A DNA stretch of 16,265 nucleotides from CAZKXU01 sp964556665 (GTDB taxonomy: Bacteria > Bdellovibrionota_C > UBA2361 > CAZKXU01). The stretch lies in NCBI GenBank assembly GCA_964556665.1, contig CAZKXU010000082.1, positions 1 to 16,265 on the forward strand. Reading direction: 5' to 3'. Position numbers and translations under genes: made by a program. Shown one piece after another: positions 7,272-13,765 of the stretch. The notes under the pieces are model-generated. The model was not told where the DNA came from. It saw only the letters and a list, made by a program, of their open reading frames with translations, and ran no database searches. Position 1 is the stretch's first letter. Each line of letters starts with the position of its first letter.

Positions 7272-8078
7272 ATGGATCCAGATATATTTGAGAGTTTCAA
7301 AGCGATGATTTACAAGGAGAGTGGTATTGTAATTACCAAGGAGAAATTACCGCTTTTAGCTAATCGAATTCGAAAACGACTACGAGCTATCGGTATTGAC
7401 AACGAAGCAGCCTATCTTGAAATTATAGAGAGTGATGCGAGTAGAGAGGAGCTCATTGAGTTAATTGATGTAGTCTCGACTAATGTTACATACTTTCAAA
7501 GAGAAGCTGAACATTATGAAGTATTGGGAAAAATCTTTGATCAATACAACGCCGAGCGAAAAAAAGAGGTCAAAATCTGGTGTGCAGCTGCATCTAGTGG
7601 CCAGGAGCCATATGATTTAGCGATGCAAGCTCTCGAACATTTAGATCCTAGAAGTACTACTATAAAAGTGTTAGGCACCGACATATGCACAAGTGTATTG
7701 GAGAGAGCGATTGAAGGGATCTATGACTCTAAGGAGGTCAGTAAGCTCTCACAAGCTAGGTTGAAGAGGTATTTTAAAGAAATCTCAGTTGAAAATGAAA
7801 TACGATGGAAGGTCTCTGATCAGCTTCAAAAACATGTATTATTTAAAAAATTAAATTTAGTTCGCATACCTTATCCGCTAAAGGGGCCCTTCGATGTTGT
7901 ATTCTGTAGAAATGTAATGATCTACTTTGATCAGGAGACACGGCAAAGAATTGTATCTGAGTTTCAACGCCTCCTAAGGCCAGGAGGGTATTTATTTTTA
8001 AGTCTCTCTGAGAATTTACTAGGGATAACACATTCTATGTTGAGACACTCCTCTTCTGTTTATCAAAAGGAGGCTTAA
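7272..8078 (+). CDS. cheR: CheR, MCP glutamate methyltransferase
   Basis: 268 residues, a normal CheR length. It transfers methyl groups from S-adenosylmethionine to receptor glutamates during adaptation. The N-terminal helical domain (about 1-75) ends in STNVTYFQREAEHY, the family's TN-x-T-x-F-x-RE signature. The Rossmann SAM-binding domain has motif I around WCAAASSGQEPYDLAM (103-118), acidic LGTDI, and FDVVFCRNVMIYFD (207-220), where N214 belongs to the conserved CRN-x-x-IYF motif. It ends in RPGGYLFLSLSENL and YQKEA. The gene begins 2 nt after the cheA stop without a strong Shine-Dalgarno, so translational coupling is likely, and its stop is immediately followed by the cheD start. The MCP in this window has no C-terminal pentapeptide for tethering CheR, so tether-independent methylation is expected. 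Confidence 0.95.
   Translation: MDPDIFESFKAMIYKESGIVITKEKLPLLANRIRKRLRAIGIDNEAAYLEIIESDASREELIELIDVVSTNVTYFQREAEHYEVLGKIFDQYNAERKKEVKIWCAAASSGQEPYDLAMQALEHLDPRSTTIKVLGTDICTSVLERAIEGIYDSKEVSKLSQARLKRYFKEISVENEIRWKVSDQLQKHVLFKKLNLVRIPYPLKGPFDVVFCRNVMIYFDQETRQRIVSEFQRLLRPGGYLFLSLSENLLGITHSMLRHSSSVYQKEA
8067..8073 (+). promoter_or_regulatory. Strong ribosome binding site deciding the cheD TTG start
   Basis: AAGGAGG ends 5 nt before TTG 8079, and the site lies inside the last codons of cheR. The next in-frame ATG (8103-8105) has no such site upstream, so TTG is the likely start codon. Confidence 0.7.
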
Positions 8079-8573
8079 TTGGAAGAGGGAATTAAGCAGA
8101 CCATGATTGGTATAGCTCAGATGAAGGTTAGTGCAGACCCTACTGAAGTGTTGATTGCGCCAAATCTAGGTTCCTGCTTAGGAATCAGTGTTTATGATCC
8201 AGTTCGTAAGTTTGGAGGAATGATCCATTGTTTATTGCCAAATTCAAAGTCTGATCTAGAGAAGGCTGCGCAAAATCCGTGTATGTATGTAGATACAGGA
8301 GTGGCGATGCTGCTAGAGCAGATACTCAGTCGAGGAGCAGAGAAGAAGCAATTAATAATTACAGTTGCAGGTGGAGCAAATATAAATGATGAAAATAATG
8401 TTTTTGAAATTGGTAAAAAGAACTATACAATCTTAAAAAAGATACTATGGAAAAATAATTTACTAATTAAAGCAGAGCATGTTGGTCTTTCAATTAGCAG
8501 GACAGTAGCATTATCGATAAATTCAGGAAAAACAACACTTAAGATCCAGGGTGAATGGATTAGTTTAGATTAA
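8079..8573 (+). CDS. cheD: CheD, receptor glutamine deamidase
   Basis: 164 residues starting at TTG. CheD proteins deamidate glutamines of MCPs and bind CheC-type phosphatases. The family core is present: nucleophile C33 in LGSCLGISVYDP and H50 in GGMIHCLLP, then IITVAGGANI and the strand-rich C-terminal half. In the Thermotoga enzyme a Thr six residues before the Cys is part of the catalytic set; here that position is A27 (IAPNLGSC) and position -5 is Pro, so the Thr is missing. The protein may have reduced or altered deamidase activity, or act mainly as a partner of a CheX/CheC-type protein (inference). It abuts the cheR stop with no gap, and its own stop overlaps the Shine-Dalgarno of the next gene. 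Confidence 0.92.
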   Translation: MEEGIKQTMIGIAQMKVSADPTEVLIAPNLGSCLGISVYDPVRKFGGMIHCLLPNSKSDLEKAAQNPCMYVDTGVAMLLEQILSRGAEKKQLIITVAGGANINDENNVFEIGKKNYTILKKILWKNNLLIKAEHVGLSISRTVALSINSGKTTLKIQGEWISLD

Positions 8574-8582
8574 GGAGCAACT

Positions 8583-8972
8583 ATGGCTTACAATATTTTG
8601 ATAGTAGATGACTCATCGATTGTACGTAAGGTTTTAATTAAGACCTTTGGTATGACAGAAATTAAGATTAATCAATTCTATCAGGCTGCTAATGGACAGG
8701 AGGGCTATGATACTCTTCAGCAGAACTGGATCGATCTAGTCTTTCTGGATATCAACATGCCGGTTATGAACGGTATGGAGTTTATGCGAAAAATTAGACA
8801 GGATGAAAAATTACATGACACTCCTGTTGTTATAGTATCCACGGAGGGTAGTAAAGAAAGGATTGATGAGCTGCATGCACTGGGCATTAAGGCATTTTTG
8901 CATAAGCCAGTTACCCCTGAGGGATTGGTTTCAACAATTAATAGTATATTAGGAGCACAAGTAAATGAATAA
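8583..8972 (+). CDS. cheY: CheY-like single-domain response regulator
   Basis: 129 residues forming one complete receiver domain. Landmarks are D9/D10 (ILIVDDSSIVRKVL), phospho-acceptor D56 in FLDINMP, T87 in IVSTEGS and K108 in LHKPV. It is a second CheY-type protein, clearly different from the one at the left edge, which has the classical DWNMP and MVTAEA motifs; this one resembles the CheY2 proteins often found beside cheB. It may be the CheX-regulated output, a phosphate sink, or the motor regulator. A strong AAGGAG (8572-8577) lies 5 nt before the ATG and overlaps the cheD stop. Its end overlaps the next gene by 8 nt. Confidence 0.92.
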   Translation: MAYNILIVDDSSIVRKVLIKTFGMTEIKINQFYQAANGQEGYDTLQQNWIDLVFLDINMPVMNGMEFMRKIRQDEKLHDTPVVIVSTEGSKERIDELHALGIKAFLHKPVTPEGLVSTINSILGAQVNE

Positions 8973-9426
8973 TAATACTAATCCGCTAAAGCACGTGAGC
9001 ATAAAAATCCTAGAAGATTGGGCTATGATGATGGTGGAGGAAGCAGAGCACAGTTTAGAAATATTCGATCAGTCGACACCATGTTACATCTCCTCTGTAA
9101 ATATGCATGGAGATTTTAAGGGTACTTTATATATAGTGGCGCAGTCAGACTTTATGAAAACATTGGCAGCTAATCTGCTAGGACAATCTGAGGAACAGCC
9201 TCCAAGCGAAGAGGAGAGTAGAGATGCATTTAGGGAGATGGGTAACGTTCTGGCTGGTAATTTCTTTACTGAAACCTATGGAGCCAATGTTGCATATGAC
9301 CTAATTTATCCTAATGTAAGCGAAGCTACTCCTATTGAAATTAGTAAATTACGTGATCAATCTACAGCGCTATATTTTTTAGCAGATAATTTCCCAATAA
9401 TGATTACTTTTACATTTGGAGTTTGA
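8965..9426 (+). CDS. Second CheX/CheC-family phosphatase-like protein
   Basis: 153 residues. The central helix carries E91 and N94 in FREMGNVLAGNFFTE, the E-x2-N-x3-G active-site pattern of the CheC/CheX/FliY family. Flanking features fit a CheX fold: an N-terminal helix (LEDWAMMMVEEAEHSL), strands around YISSVNMHGDFKGTLYIVA, then a C-terminal strand pair (ALYFLADNFPIMITFTFGV). Only one E/N helix is present, so CheX is more likely than two-site CheC. Expected role: dephosphorylation of CheY-P, most simply of the CheY-like protein whose gene overlaps it by 8 nt. The ATG has AGGAG 9 nt upstream inside the preceding gene. Together with the cheX at 769-1248 the window encodes two such phosphatases, each beside a CheY gene, which suggests paired modules (inference). 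Confidence 0.78.
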   Translation: MNNNTNPLKHVSIKILEDWAMMMVEEAEHSLEIFDQSTPCYISSVNMHGDFKGTLYIVAQSDFMKTLAANLLGQSEEQPPSEEESRDAFREMGNVLAGNFFTETYGANVAYDLIYPNVSEATPIEISKLRDQSTALYFLADNFPIMITFTFGV

Positions 9427-9429
9427 TAC

Positions 9430-10458
9430 ATGCCGATTAAAGTTTTAATAGTTGATGATTCAGCGGTCGTACGTCAGACCTTTGAACAGGAGTTGGGCAA
9501 GGACCCTGAATTACAAATATTAGGAACAGCGGCTGATCCATTTATAGCGCGAGATAAAATAGTGTCACTTAAACCTGATGTGATAACTCTTGATATAGAG
9601 ATGCCGCGCATGGATGGACTTACTTTTCTGCGCAAACTTATGCAGCATTATCCCATTCCAGTAGTTATTGTATCTTCACTTAGCATTAGTGGATCGAAGA
9701 TCGCATTAGAGGCAATAGAGTCTGGAGCAGTTGATGTTATGGCTAAACCAGGAGCTGCATACACTGTAGGGGATATGGCAGTAGAGCTACGTGAGAAAAT
9801 TAAGGCTGCTGCAAATGCAAATATCGGCTTAATTAAGGAACAAAGTAGAGGCGCTGCAGTTACAAAGGTTTCAGCCCTGACAAAGACAACATCTAAGGTA
9901 GTAATCTTAGGTGCCTCAACTGGCGGAACACAGGCAATTGAGAGAGTGTTAACAGCTTTGCCAGCTAGTTCTCCTGGGATTGTAATAGTGCAGCATATGC
10001 CACCTGGATTTACCAAAGCATTTGCTGAACGATTAAACGGGATCTGTGAAATGGAGGTTAAAGAGGCTGAGAATGGGGATTCTGTTACATCCGGTAGAGT
10101 CTTAATAGCGCCGGGAGCAAAGCATATGTTGGTCAAGAGATCAGGCGCGCAGTATTTTGTAGAGATCAAGGATGGCCCACTTGTCAATCATCATCGTCCC
10201 TCTGTTGAGGTTCTTTTTCAGTCCGCTGCTACTTATGTTGGAGCCAATGCTATTGGAGTGATGCTGACTGGTATGGGTGCTGATGGTGCCCAGGGCATGA
10301 AAAAAATGAAAGATGCGGGTTCTCTTAATATCTGTCAGGATGAAAAAAGTTGTGTGGTCTATGGGATGCCAAAAGCTGCTATAGAGGCAGGAGCAGCTAA
10401 CCAAGTGATGCCGCTTGATAAGATAGCGCAGTCAATTATGAAGGCGGCAGATAGTTGA
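9430..10458 (+). CDS. cheB: CheB, receptor methylesterase/deamidase response regulator
   Basis: 342 residues. The N-terminal receiver has D9/D10 and phospho-acceptor D55 (ITLDIEMPRMDGL), the conserved IPVVIVSS segment and a KPG element. A linker (about 125-150) follows. The C-terminal methylesterase has the full triad: S163 in GASTGGTQA, H189 in VQHMPPGFT and D285 in TGMGADGA, nearly the same numbering as E. coli CheB (164/190/286). It removes methyl groups from MCPs after phosphorylation by CheA, opposing CheR. Start ATG 9430, with GGAG 8 nt upstream and a 3-nt gap from the preceding gene. It is the last gene of the plus-strand operon, followed by the large palindrome and the convergent hutU. 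Confidence 0.96.
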   Translation: MPIKVLIVDDSAVVRQTFEQELGKDPELQILGTAADPFIARDKIVSLKPDVITLDIEMPRMDGLTFLRKLMQHYPIPVVIVSSLSISGSKIALEAIESGAVDVMAKPGAAYTVGDMAVELREKIKAAANANIGLIKEQSRGAAVTKVSALTKTTSKVVILGASTGGTQAIERVLTALPASSPGIVIVQHMPPGFTKAFAERLNGICEMEVKEAENGDSVTSGRVLIAPGAKHMLVKRSGAQYFVEIKDGPLVNHHRPSVEVLFQSAATYVGANAIGVMLTGMGADGAQGMKKMKDAGSLNICQDEKSCVVYGMPKAAIEAGAANQVMPLDKIAQSIMKAADS

Positions 10459-10506
10459 GAGATATTATGCCGTAGAAACTAACAAAGAAGTCGCTACCAT
10501 CATGAA

Positions 10507-10524
10507 AGGAGCACTAGTGCTCCT
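10507..10524. repeat. 18-bp perfect palindrome after cheB
   Basis: AGGAGCACTAGTGCTCCT is its own reverse complement. It lies 48 nt after the cheB stop, and its right half is also the outer edge of the 186-nt palindromic element. It could fold as a short hairpin alternative to the larger structure. Confidence 0.7.
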
Positions 10525-10699
10525 CCAAATAAGTTTTTTCACGTCTAGCATCACATCGTTGCCCCACCTTGTCACGCTTCTCAGTCGGAAAATCCTCGCA
10601 ATACTCCAGTATTGCTGCGGATTTCCTCCTTCCGAGGCGTGCCAATCTGGGGCAACGCTGCGCGCTATACGTGAAAAAACTTATTTGGCGAAGCACTAG
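10514..10699. repeat. 186-nt imperfect palindrome between convergent cheB and hutU
   Basis: The left half from CTAGTGCT (10514) mirrors the right half ending AGCACTAG (10699). Shared blocks include CCAAATAAGTTTTTTCACGT, CGTTGCCCCA, CACGC and AAATCC, with mismatches and small indels between them. The centre is GCAATACT-CC-AGTATTGC (10598-10615). The arms are about 92 nt each and, by eye, about four-fifths identical. The element fills almost the whole 250-nt gap between the two converging genes. A transcript from either side would fold into one long hairpin, so it may end transcription both ways, but the T-runs lie inside the stem rather than after it. Size, terminal CTAG and intergenic placement also fit a non-coding mobile palindromic repeat. 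Short open frames on both strands inside it are products of the symmetry. Confidence 0.8.
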
Positions 10700-10708
10700 C
10701 TAAATAGG

Positions 10709-12706
10709 CTATTTAAACAGCTGACTTACGAGAGCCCTATCTGCCAGGTTAGGCATCGTAATTTTTAAGCGTGACTCAGATTGCATGGCGCGCTCGATCG
10801 CAGTCATTGCCCCGGGATTACGTGCCCAGCTACGCCTAGCAATTCCGTTATTAACATCCCAAAATAACATAGACTTAAGTTTCCTTGAGGCCGTAGGGCT
10901 GCCATCCAATACTAGTCCAAAGCCTCCATTTATGACTTCACCCCAACCCACACCACCGCCATTATGCAGTGACACCCAGGTAGCGCCACGAAAACTATCA
11001 CCTATGACATTCTGTACCGCCATGTCAGCTGTAAATTTAGATCCATCACGAATATTTGAGGTCTCTCTGTAAGGGGAATCAGTTCCTGAAACATCATGAT
11101 GATCCCGACCCAATACTACAGGAGCCGAGATCTCTCCACTGGCAATCGCTTGATTGAAGGCCTCTGCTATTTTCATGCGAGCTTCAGCATCAGCATAAAG
11201 TATTCTAGCCTGTGAGCCTACAACAAGATTGTTTTTCTTGGCGGCACGAATCCACTCAAGGTTGTCCTGTAACTGCTGAGAGATCTCTGCCGGAGCTTTG
11301 CGAAGAACTTCCTCCAGAACAGTGCCTGCTATCACATCACTTTTATCAAGATCAGCCGGATCGCAGGAGGTGCATATCCAACGAAAAGGGCCAAATCCAT
11401 AATCAAAGCAGCGCGGGCCAAGAATATCCTCAATATAGCTTGGATATTTAAAGGATCCATCAGCATTCAGTATGTCAGCACCGGCGCGGGAGGCTTCAAG
11501 CAAAAATGCATTGCCATAATCAAAAAAATACATCCCATTCTTTGTTAGGGTATTAATTGCATTAACCTGCCTTACCAGAGATTCTTTGACTAATAGTTTG
11601 AATCTCTCAGGATTCTGAGTGAGCAGCTTTTTCGACTCTTCAAAGGAGATGCCGCAAGGGTAGTATCCTCCACCATACGGATTGTGCAGGGAGGTTTGGT
11701 CAGAACCTAAATCAACCTGAATCATATTCTTAACTAAGGATTCCCAGAGATCTACGACATTTCCTTGATATCCAAGTGAGACAGCTTCTTTACGTGAGCA
11801 AGCCTCTTTAATTCTCAGAAGAAGCTTAGGCAGATCTGTATAGCTCTCATTTAGCCATCCCTGTTGATACCTTTTCTGTATAGCCTCCGGATTTATCTCA
11901 GCAATAACAGAAACCGCACCAGCAATCACACCAGCCTTAGGCTGCGCTCCGCTCATCCCACCGAGTCCGGAACTTACATATAATTTGCCCGCCAGGTCTG
12001 ATGAGCCAAAACGAATGCGTCCGGCATTAAGAACTGTTAACGTAGTACCATGCACAATGCCCTGCGGCCCAATATACATAAAACTACCAGCCGTCATCTG
12101 ACCATACTGTGTTACACCTAGTGCATAGTATTTATCTAGATGCTCAGGCTTGGAGTAATTGGGAATCATCATGCCATTGGTAATGATTAAACGGGGTGCA
12201 TCAGGATGTGAGGGAAATACCCCAAGAGGATGACCGGAGTATAGAACTAAAGTCTGATCGTCTTCTAACTCTGCCAGATATTTCATCGTCAAGCGGTACT
12301 GCGCCCAGTTCTGAAAGACAGCCCCATTGCCGCCATAGGTGATCAGCTCCTCGGGATGTTGTGCAACTGCTGTATCAAGATTATTACAAAGCATTAACAT
12401 TATTGCGGCAGCATGTTTAGATCTACATGGAAATTCCGCTATATGACGCGCCTTAATCTGATAAGTTGGTCGATAGCGGTACATATATATATGTCCATAG
12501 ATCTTAAGCTCCTCTGCAAATTCTTTAGCTAAGACAGCATGGTGCTGGGTCGGTATGTAGCGCAAGGCATTCTGCAGGGCTAAAATTTTATCATCGACGC
12601 TCAAGCTAGCTGAACGTTTAGGTGCTGGATTTATTCGTGCTAAGGCATTTAATTCGGGAAGAGTTTGAGGGATACCTGCCAGTATTTCATTGCAAAAAGT
12701 GTTCAT
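10709..12706 (-). CDS. hutU: Urocanate hydratase (urocanase), long form
   Basis: 665 residues. Converts urocanate to imidazolonepropionate in histidine breakdown, using tightly bound NAD+. Landmarks are YGGNGAVF (124-131), LYSGHPLGVFPSH, ITNGMMIPNYS, MYIGPQGIVHGT, SSGLGGMSGAQ, VDLGSDQTS, FDYGNAFLLEA, FGPFRWICTS, RDHHDVSGTDSPYRETSN and GGVGWGEVINGGFG. The length and an N-terminal APKR...L-x-ALRY-P segment match the long form seen in animals and Bacteroidetes rather than the roughly 555-residue Pseudomonas type. C433 lies just before FGPFRW, near where the Pseudomonas enzyme has its active Cys; an alignment is needed to equate them. ATG 12706 is chosen because homologues begin just before this point; an in-frame TTG at 12733 would add nine unlike residues. 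No other hut gene is in the window. No clear Shine-Dalgarno. Confidence 0.95.
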   Translation of the reverse strand: MNTFCNEILAGIPQTLPELNALARINPAPKRSASLSVDDKILALQNALRYIPTQHHAVLAKEFAEELKIYGHIYMYRYRPTYQIKARHIAEFPCRSKHAAAIMLMLCNNLDTAVAQHPEELITYGGNGAVFQNWAQYRLTMKYLAELEDDQTLVLYSGHPLGVFPSHPDAPRLIITNGMMIPNYSKPEHLDKYYALGVTQYGQMTAGSFMYIGPQGIVHGTTLTVLNAGRIRFGSSDLAGKLYVSSGLGGMSGAQPKAGVIAGAVSVIAEINPEAIQKRYQQGWLNESYTDLPKLLLRIKEACSRKEAVSLGYQGNVVDLWESLVKNMIQVDLGSDQTSLHNPYGGGYYPCGISFEESKKLLTQNPERFKLLVKESLVRQVNAINTLTKNGMYFFDYGNAFLLEASRAGADILNADGSFKYPSYIEDILGPRCFDYGFGPFRWICTSCDPADLDKSDVIAGTVLEEVLRKAPAEISQQLQDNLEWIRAAKKNNLVVGSQARILYADAEARMKIAEAFNQAIASGEISAPVVLGRDHHDVSGTDSPYRETSNIRDGSKFTADMAVQNVIGDSFRGATWVSLHNGGGVGWGEVINGGFGLVLDGSPTASRKLKSMLFWDVNNGIARRSWARNPGAMTAIERAMQSESRLKITMPNLADRALVSQLFK

Positions 12707-12710
12707 AAGT

Positions 12711-12771
12711 GTTCGATTCGAACTGTAGCACAAATATAGTGATCATCACAGCTCGTGCTGTTGTACTACAG
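12711..12771. promoter_or_regulatory. Possible hutU control region with two small inverted repeats
   Basis: Upstream of hutU, GTTCGA-T-TCGAAC (12711-12723) is a perfect 6-bp inverted repeat ending 5 nt from the start codon. CTGTTGTACTACAG (12758-12771) is a near-palindrome with a TGTAcTACA core, loosely like GntR-family (HutC-type) operators. A minus-strand TATATT (12739-12734) could be a -10 box but has no good -35. The rest of the 12707-12921 gap carries the promoter side of the divergent regulator gene, with no further gene seen. Confidence 0.25.
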
Positions 12772-12921
12772 TAGGGATAAATCTTAGAAGTTTAAGGTAG
12801 TTATGTGTGTCCGTCTAGCTTAAGTTTAAACTCTAAACTGCCGATCTGTACTGTGAAGAGATGTTACAACTTAGACTCTGTACAAAGATTTGAATAGGAA
12901 ATGTCTATACAGGAATAGCTA

Positions 12922-13284
12922 ATGGCCAAAGTACTAGTTTTAGAGGATGACGAAATTTTTGGTGAGATGCTTCGTGATACCTTAATCGAGATGGGGCATG
13001 AAGCGATTGTGGCAGGCAATGGTAAGCTAGGAATGGATCTTTGTTCAGCGCATGATTTTGATGTGGTCTTAACTGATATAGTTATGCCTGAAATGGATGG
13101 TCTGGAGTTTATTAAGGAGGCACGCAAAAACGGATATAATTTAGGTATCGTTGCTATCTCTGGAGACAAAACAGGCAATGTACAGATGTTGGTTGTTGCC
13201 AAGAAGCTAGGCGCGAATCTTATTCTAGAGAAGCCATTTGGCAGAGATGATCTTAAAAACGCTTTAAAAGAGATTGTAGGGTAG
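12922..13284 (+). CDS. Single-domain response regulator (receiver only)
   Basis: 120 residues, one receiver domain and no output domain. Acidic pocket D9/D10 (VLVLEDDEIFGEML), phospho-acceptor D52 in LTDIVMPEMDG, S80 in AISGDK (Ser in place of the usual Thr) and K104 in EKPFG. ATG 12922 has AGGA 7 nt upstream. The next gene, 4 nt after the stop, encodes a lone Hpt protein, so the two probably form a phosphorelay pair or act as a shuttle between a hybrid kinase encoded elsewhere and an output regulator (inference). It is separated from the che operon by hutU, so a link to chemotaxis is not shown; receivers with LED-D and DIVMPEMDG motifs are common outside chemotaxis. Confidence 0.9.
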   Translation: MAKVLVLEDDEIFGEMLRDTLIEMGHEAIVAGNGKLGMDLCSAHDFDVVLTDIVMPEMDGLEFIKEARKNGYNLGIVAISGDKTGNVQMLVVAKKLGANLILEKPFGRDDLKNALKEIVG

Positions 13285-13288
13285 TGAT

Positions 13289-13657
13289 ATGGGGGGCTCG
13301 ATGGTAATCGATCTTAAAGAGGCACGTGAACGAGTCGACGGTGACAAGGAAACCTATATCATTATGATTGAGGCGTTTTTCGAGGAGTATGAGATACACC
13401 TGAAGGGGATGAAAGAAGGAATTGCGAAGAATGAACCTGCCACGCTTTCAAAGCACGCGCATACCATTAAAGGAGCGCTCGGTAATCTTGCCGTAAAGCA
13501 TGGCTATGAATTAGCATATCAGCTTGAATCTTTGGGTAAGCGTGGATCTCTTGATGGCGCAGAGGAGCTTGTAAAATCAATTGATGATCAGGTCTTTAAA
13601 TTCAAAGCAGACACAGATCGTATTATTAACGGAAAACTCTGGGAGCAGGAAGGTTAA
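13289..13657 (+). CDS. Hpt-domain phosphotransfer protein
   Basis: 122 residues, a single four-helix Hpt domain. The phospho-accepting H58 is in HAHTIKGALGNL (56-67), with the family's H-x-x-K-G pattern (K61, G62). N-terminal helices include YIIMIEAFFEEYEIHLKGM. It has no kinase or membrane parts, so it must receive phosphate from another protein and pass it on; the receiver gene 4 nt upstream is the obvious partner. Start choice is uncertain: ATG 13289 has a weak site, while ATG 13301 (four residues shorter) is preceded by a run of six G. The domain begins at about residue 6, so both give a complete protein. The following 108 nt to glmS contain a weak 5-bp hairpin (13675-13688) without a T-run. 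Confidence 0.88.
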   Translation: MGGSMVIDLKEARERVDGDKETYIIMIEAFFEEYEIHLKGMKEGIAKNEPATLSKHAHTIKGALGNLAVKHGYELAYQLESLGKRGSLDGAEELVKSIDDQVFKFKADTDRIINGKLWEQEG

Positions 13658-13765
13658 GAATAATTTTCATACCGGAGCATAAGTGCTCGAATTTACTCTG
13701 CCACACTATACTTAATCCCTAGTTTGCATTCTTCCATACCTTTATGTAATTATTCCATATTAATT

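Noticed and set aside
9648..10187. 179-codon minus-strand frame
   Set aside because: It lies wholly opposite cheB, whose receiver and catalytic motifs are intact; the antisense frame has no recognisable features.
10502..10699. Two short overlapping frames on opposite strands (65 and 60 aa) with similar peptide ends
   Set aside because: They are mirror images caused by the DNA palindrome, not independent genes.
12707..12733. TTG start for hutU adding nine residues
   Set aside because: No ribosome site, and homologues start near ATG 12706.
12734..12752. CRP-like site TGTGATGATCAC upstream of hutU
   Set aside because: The half-sites are 3 nt apart instead of the required 6, so it does not fit CRP.
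13724..13765. Upstream TTG start for glmS adding 14 residues
   Set aside because: The enzyme needs Cys directly after the initiator Met; MCGIVGYIG begins at 13766.
13658..13765. glmS ribozyme or terminator between the Hpt gene and glmS
   Set aside because: The gap is only 108 nt and shows no ribozyme core that I can recognise. The only hairpin (13675-13688) has a 5-bp stem and no T-run.
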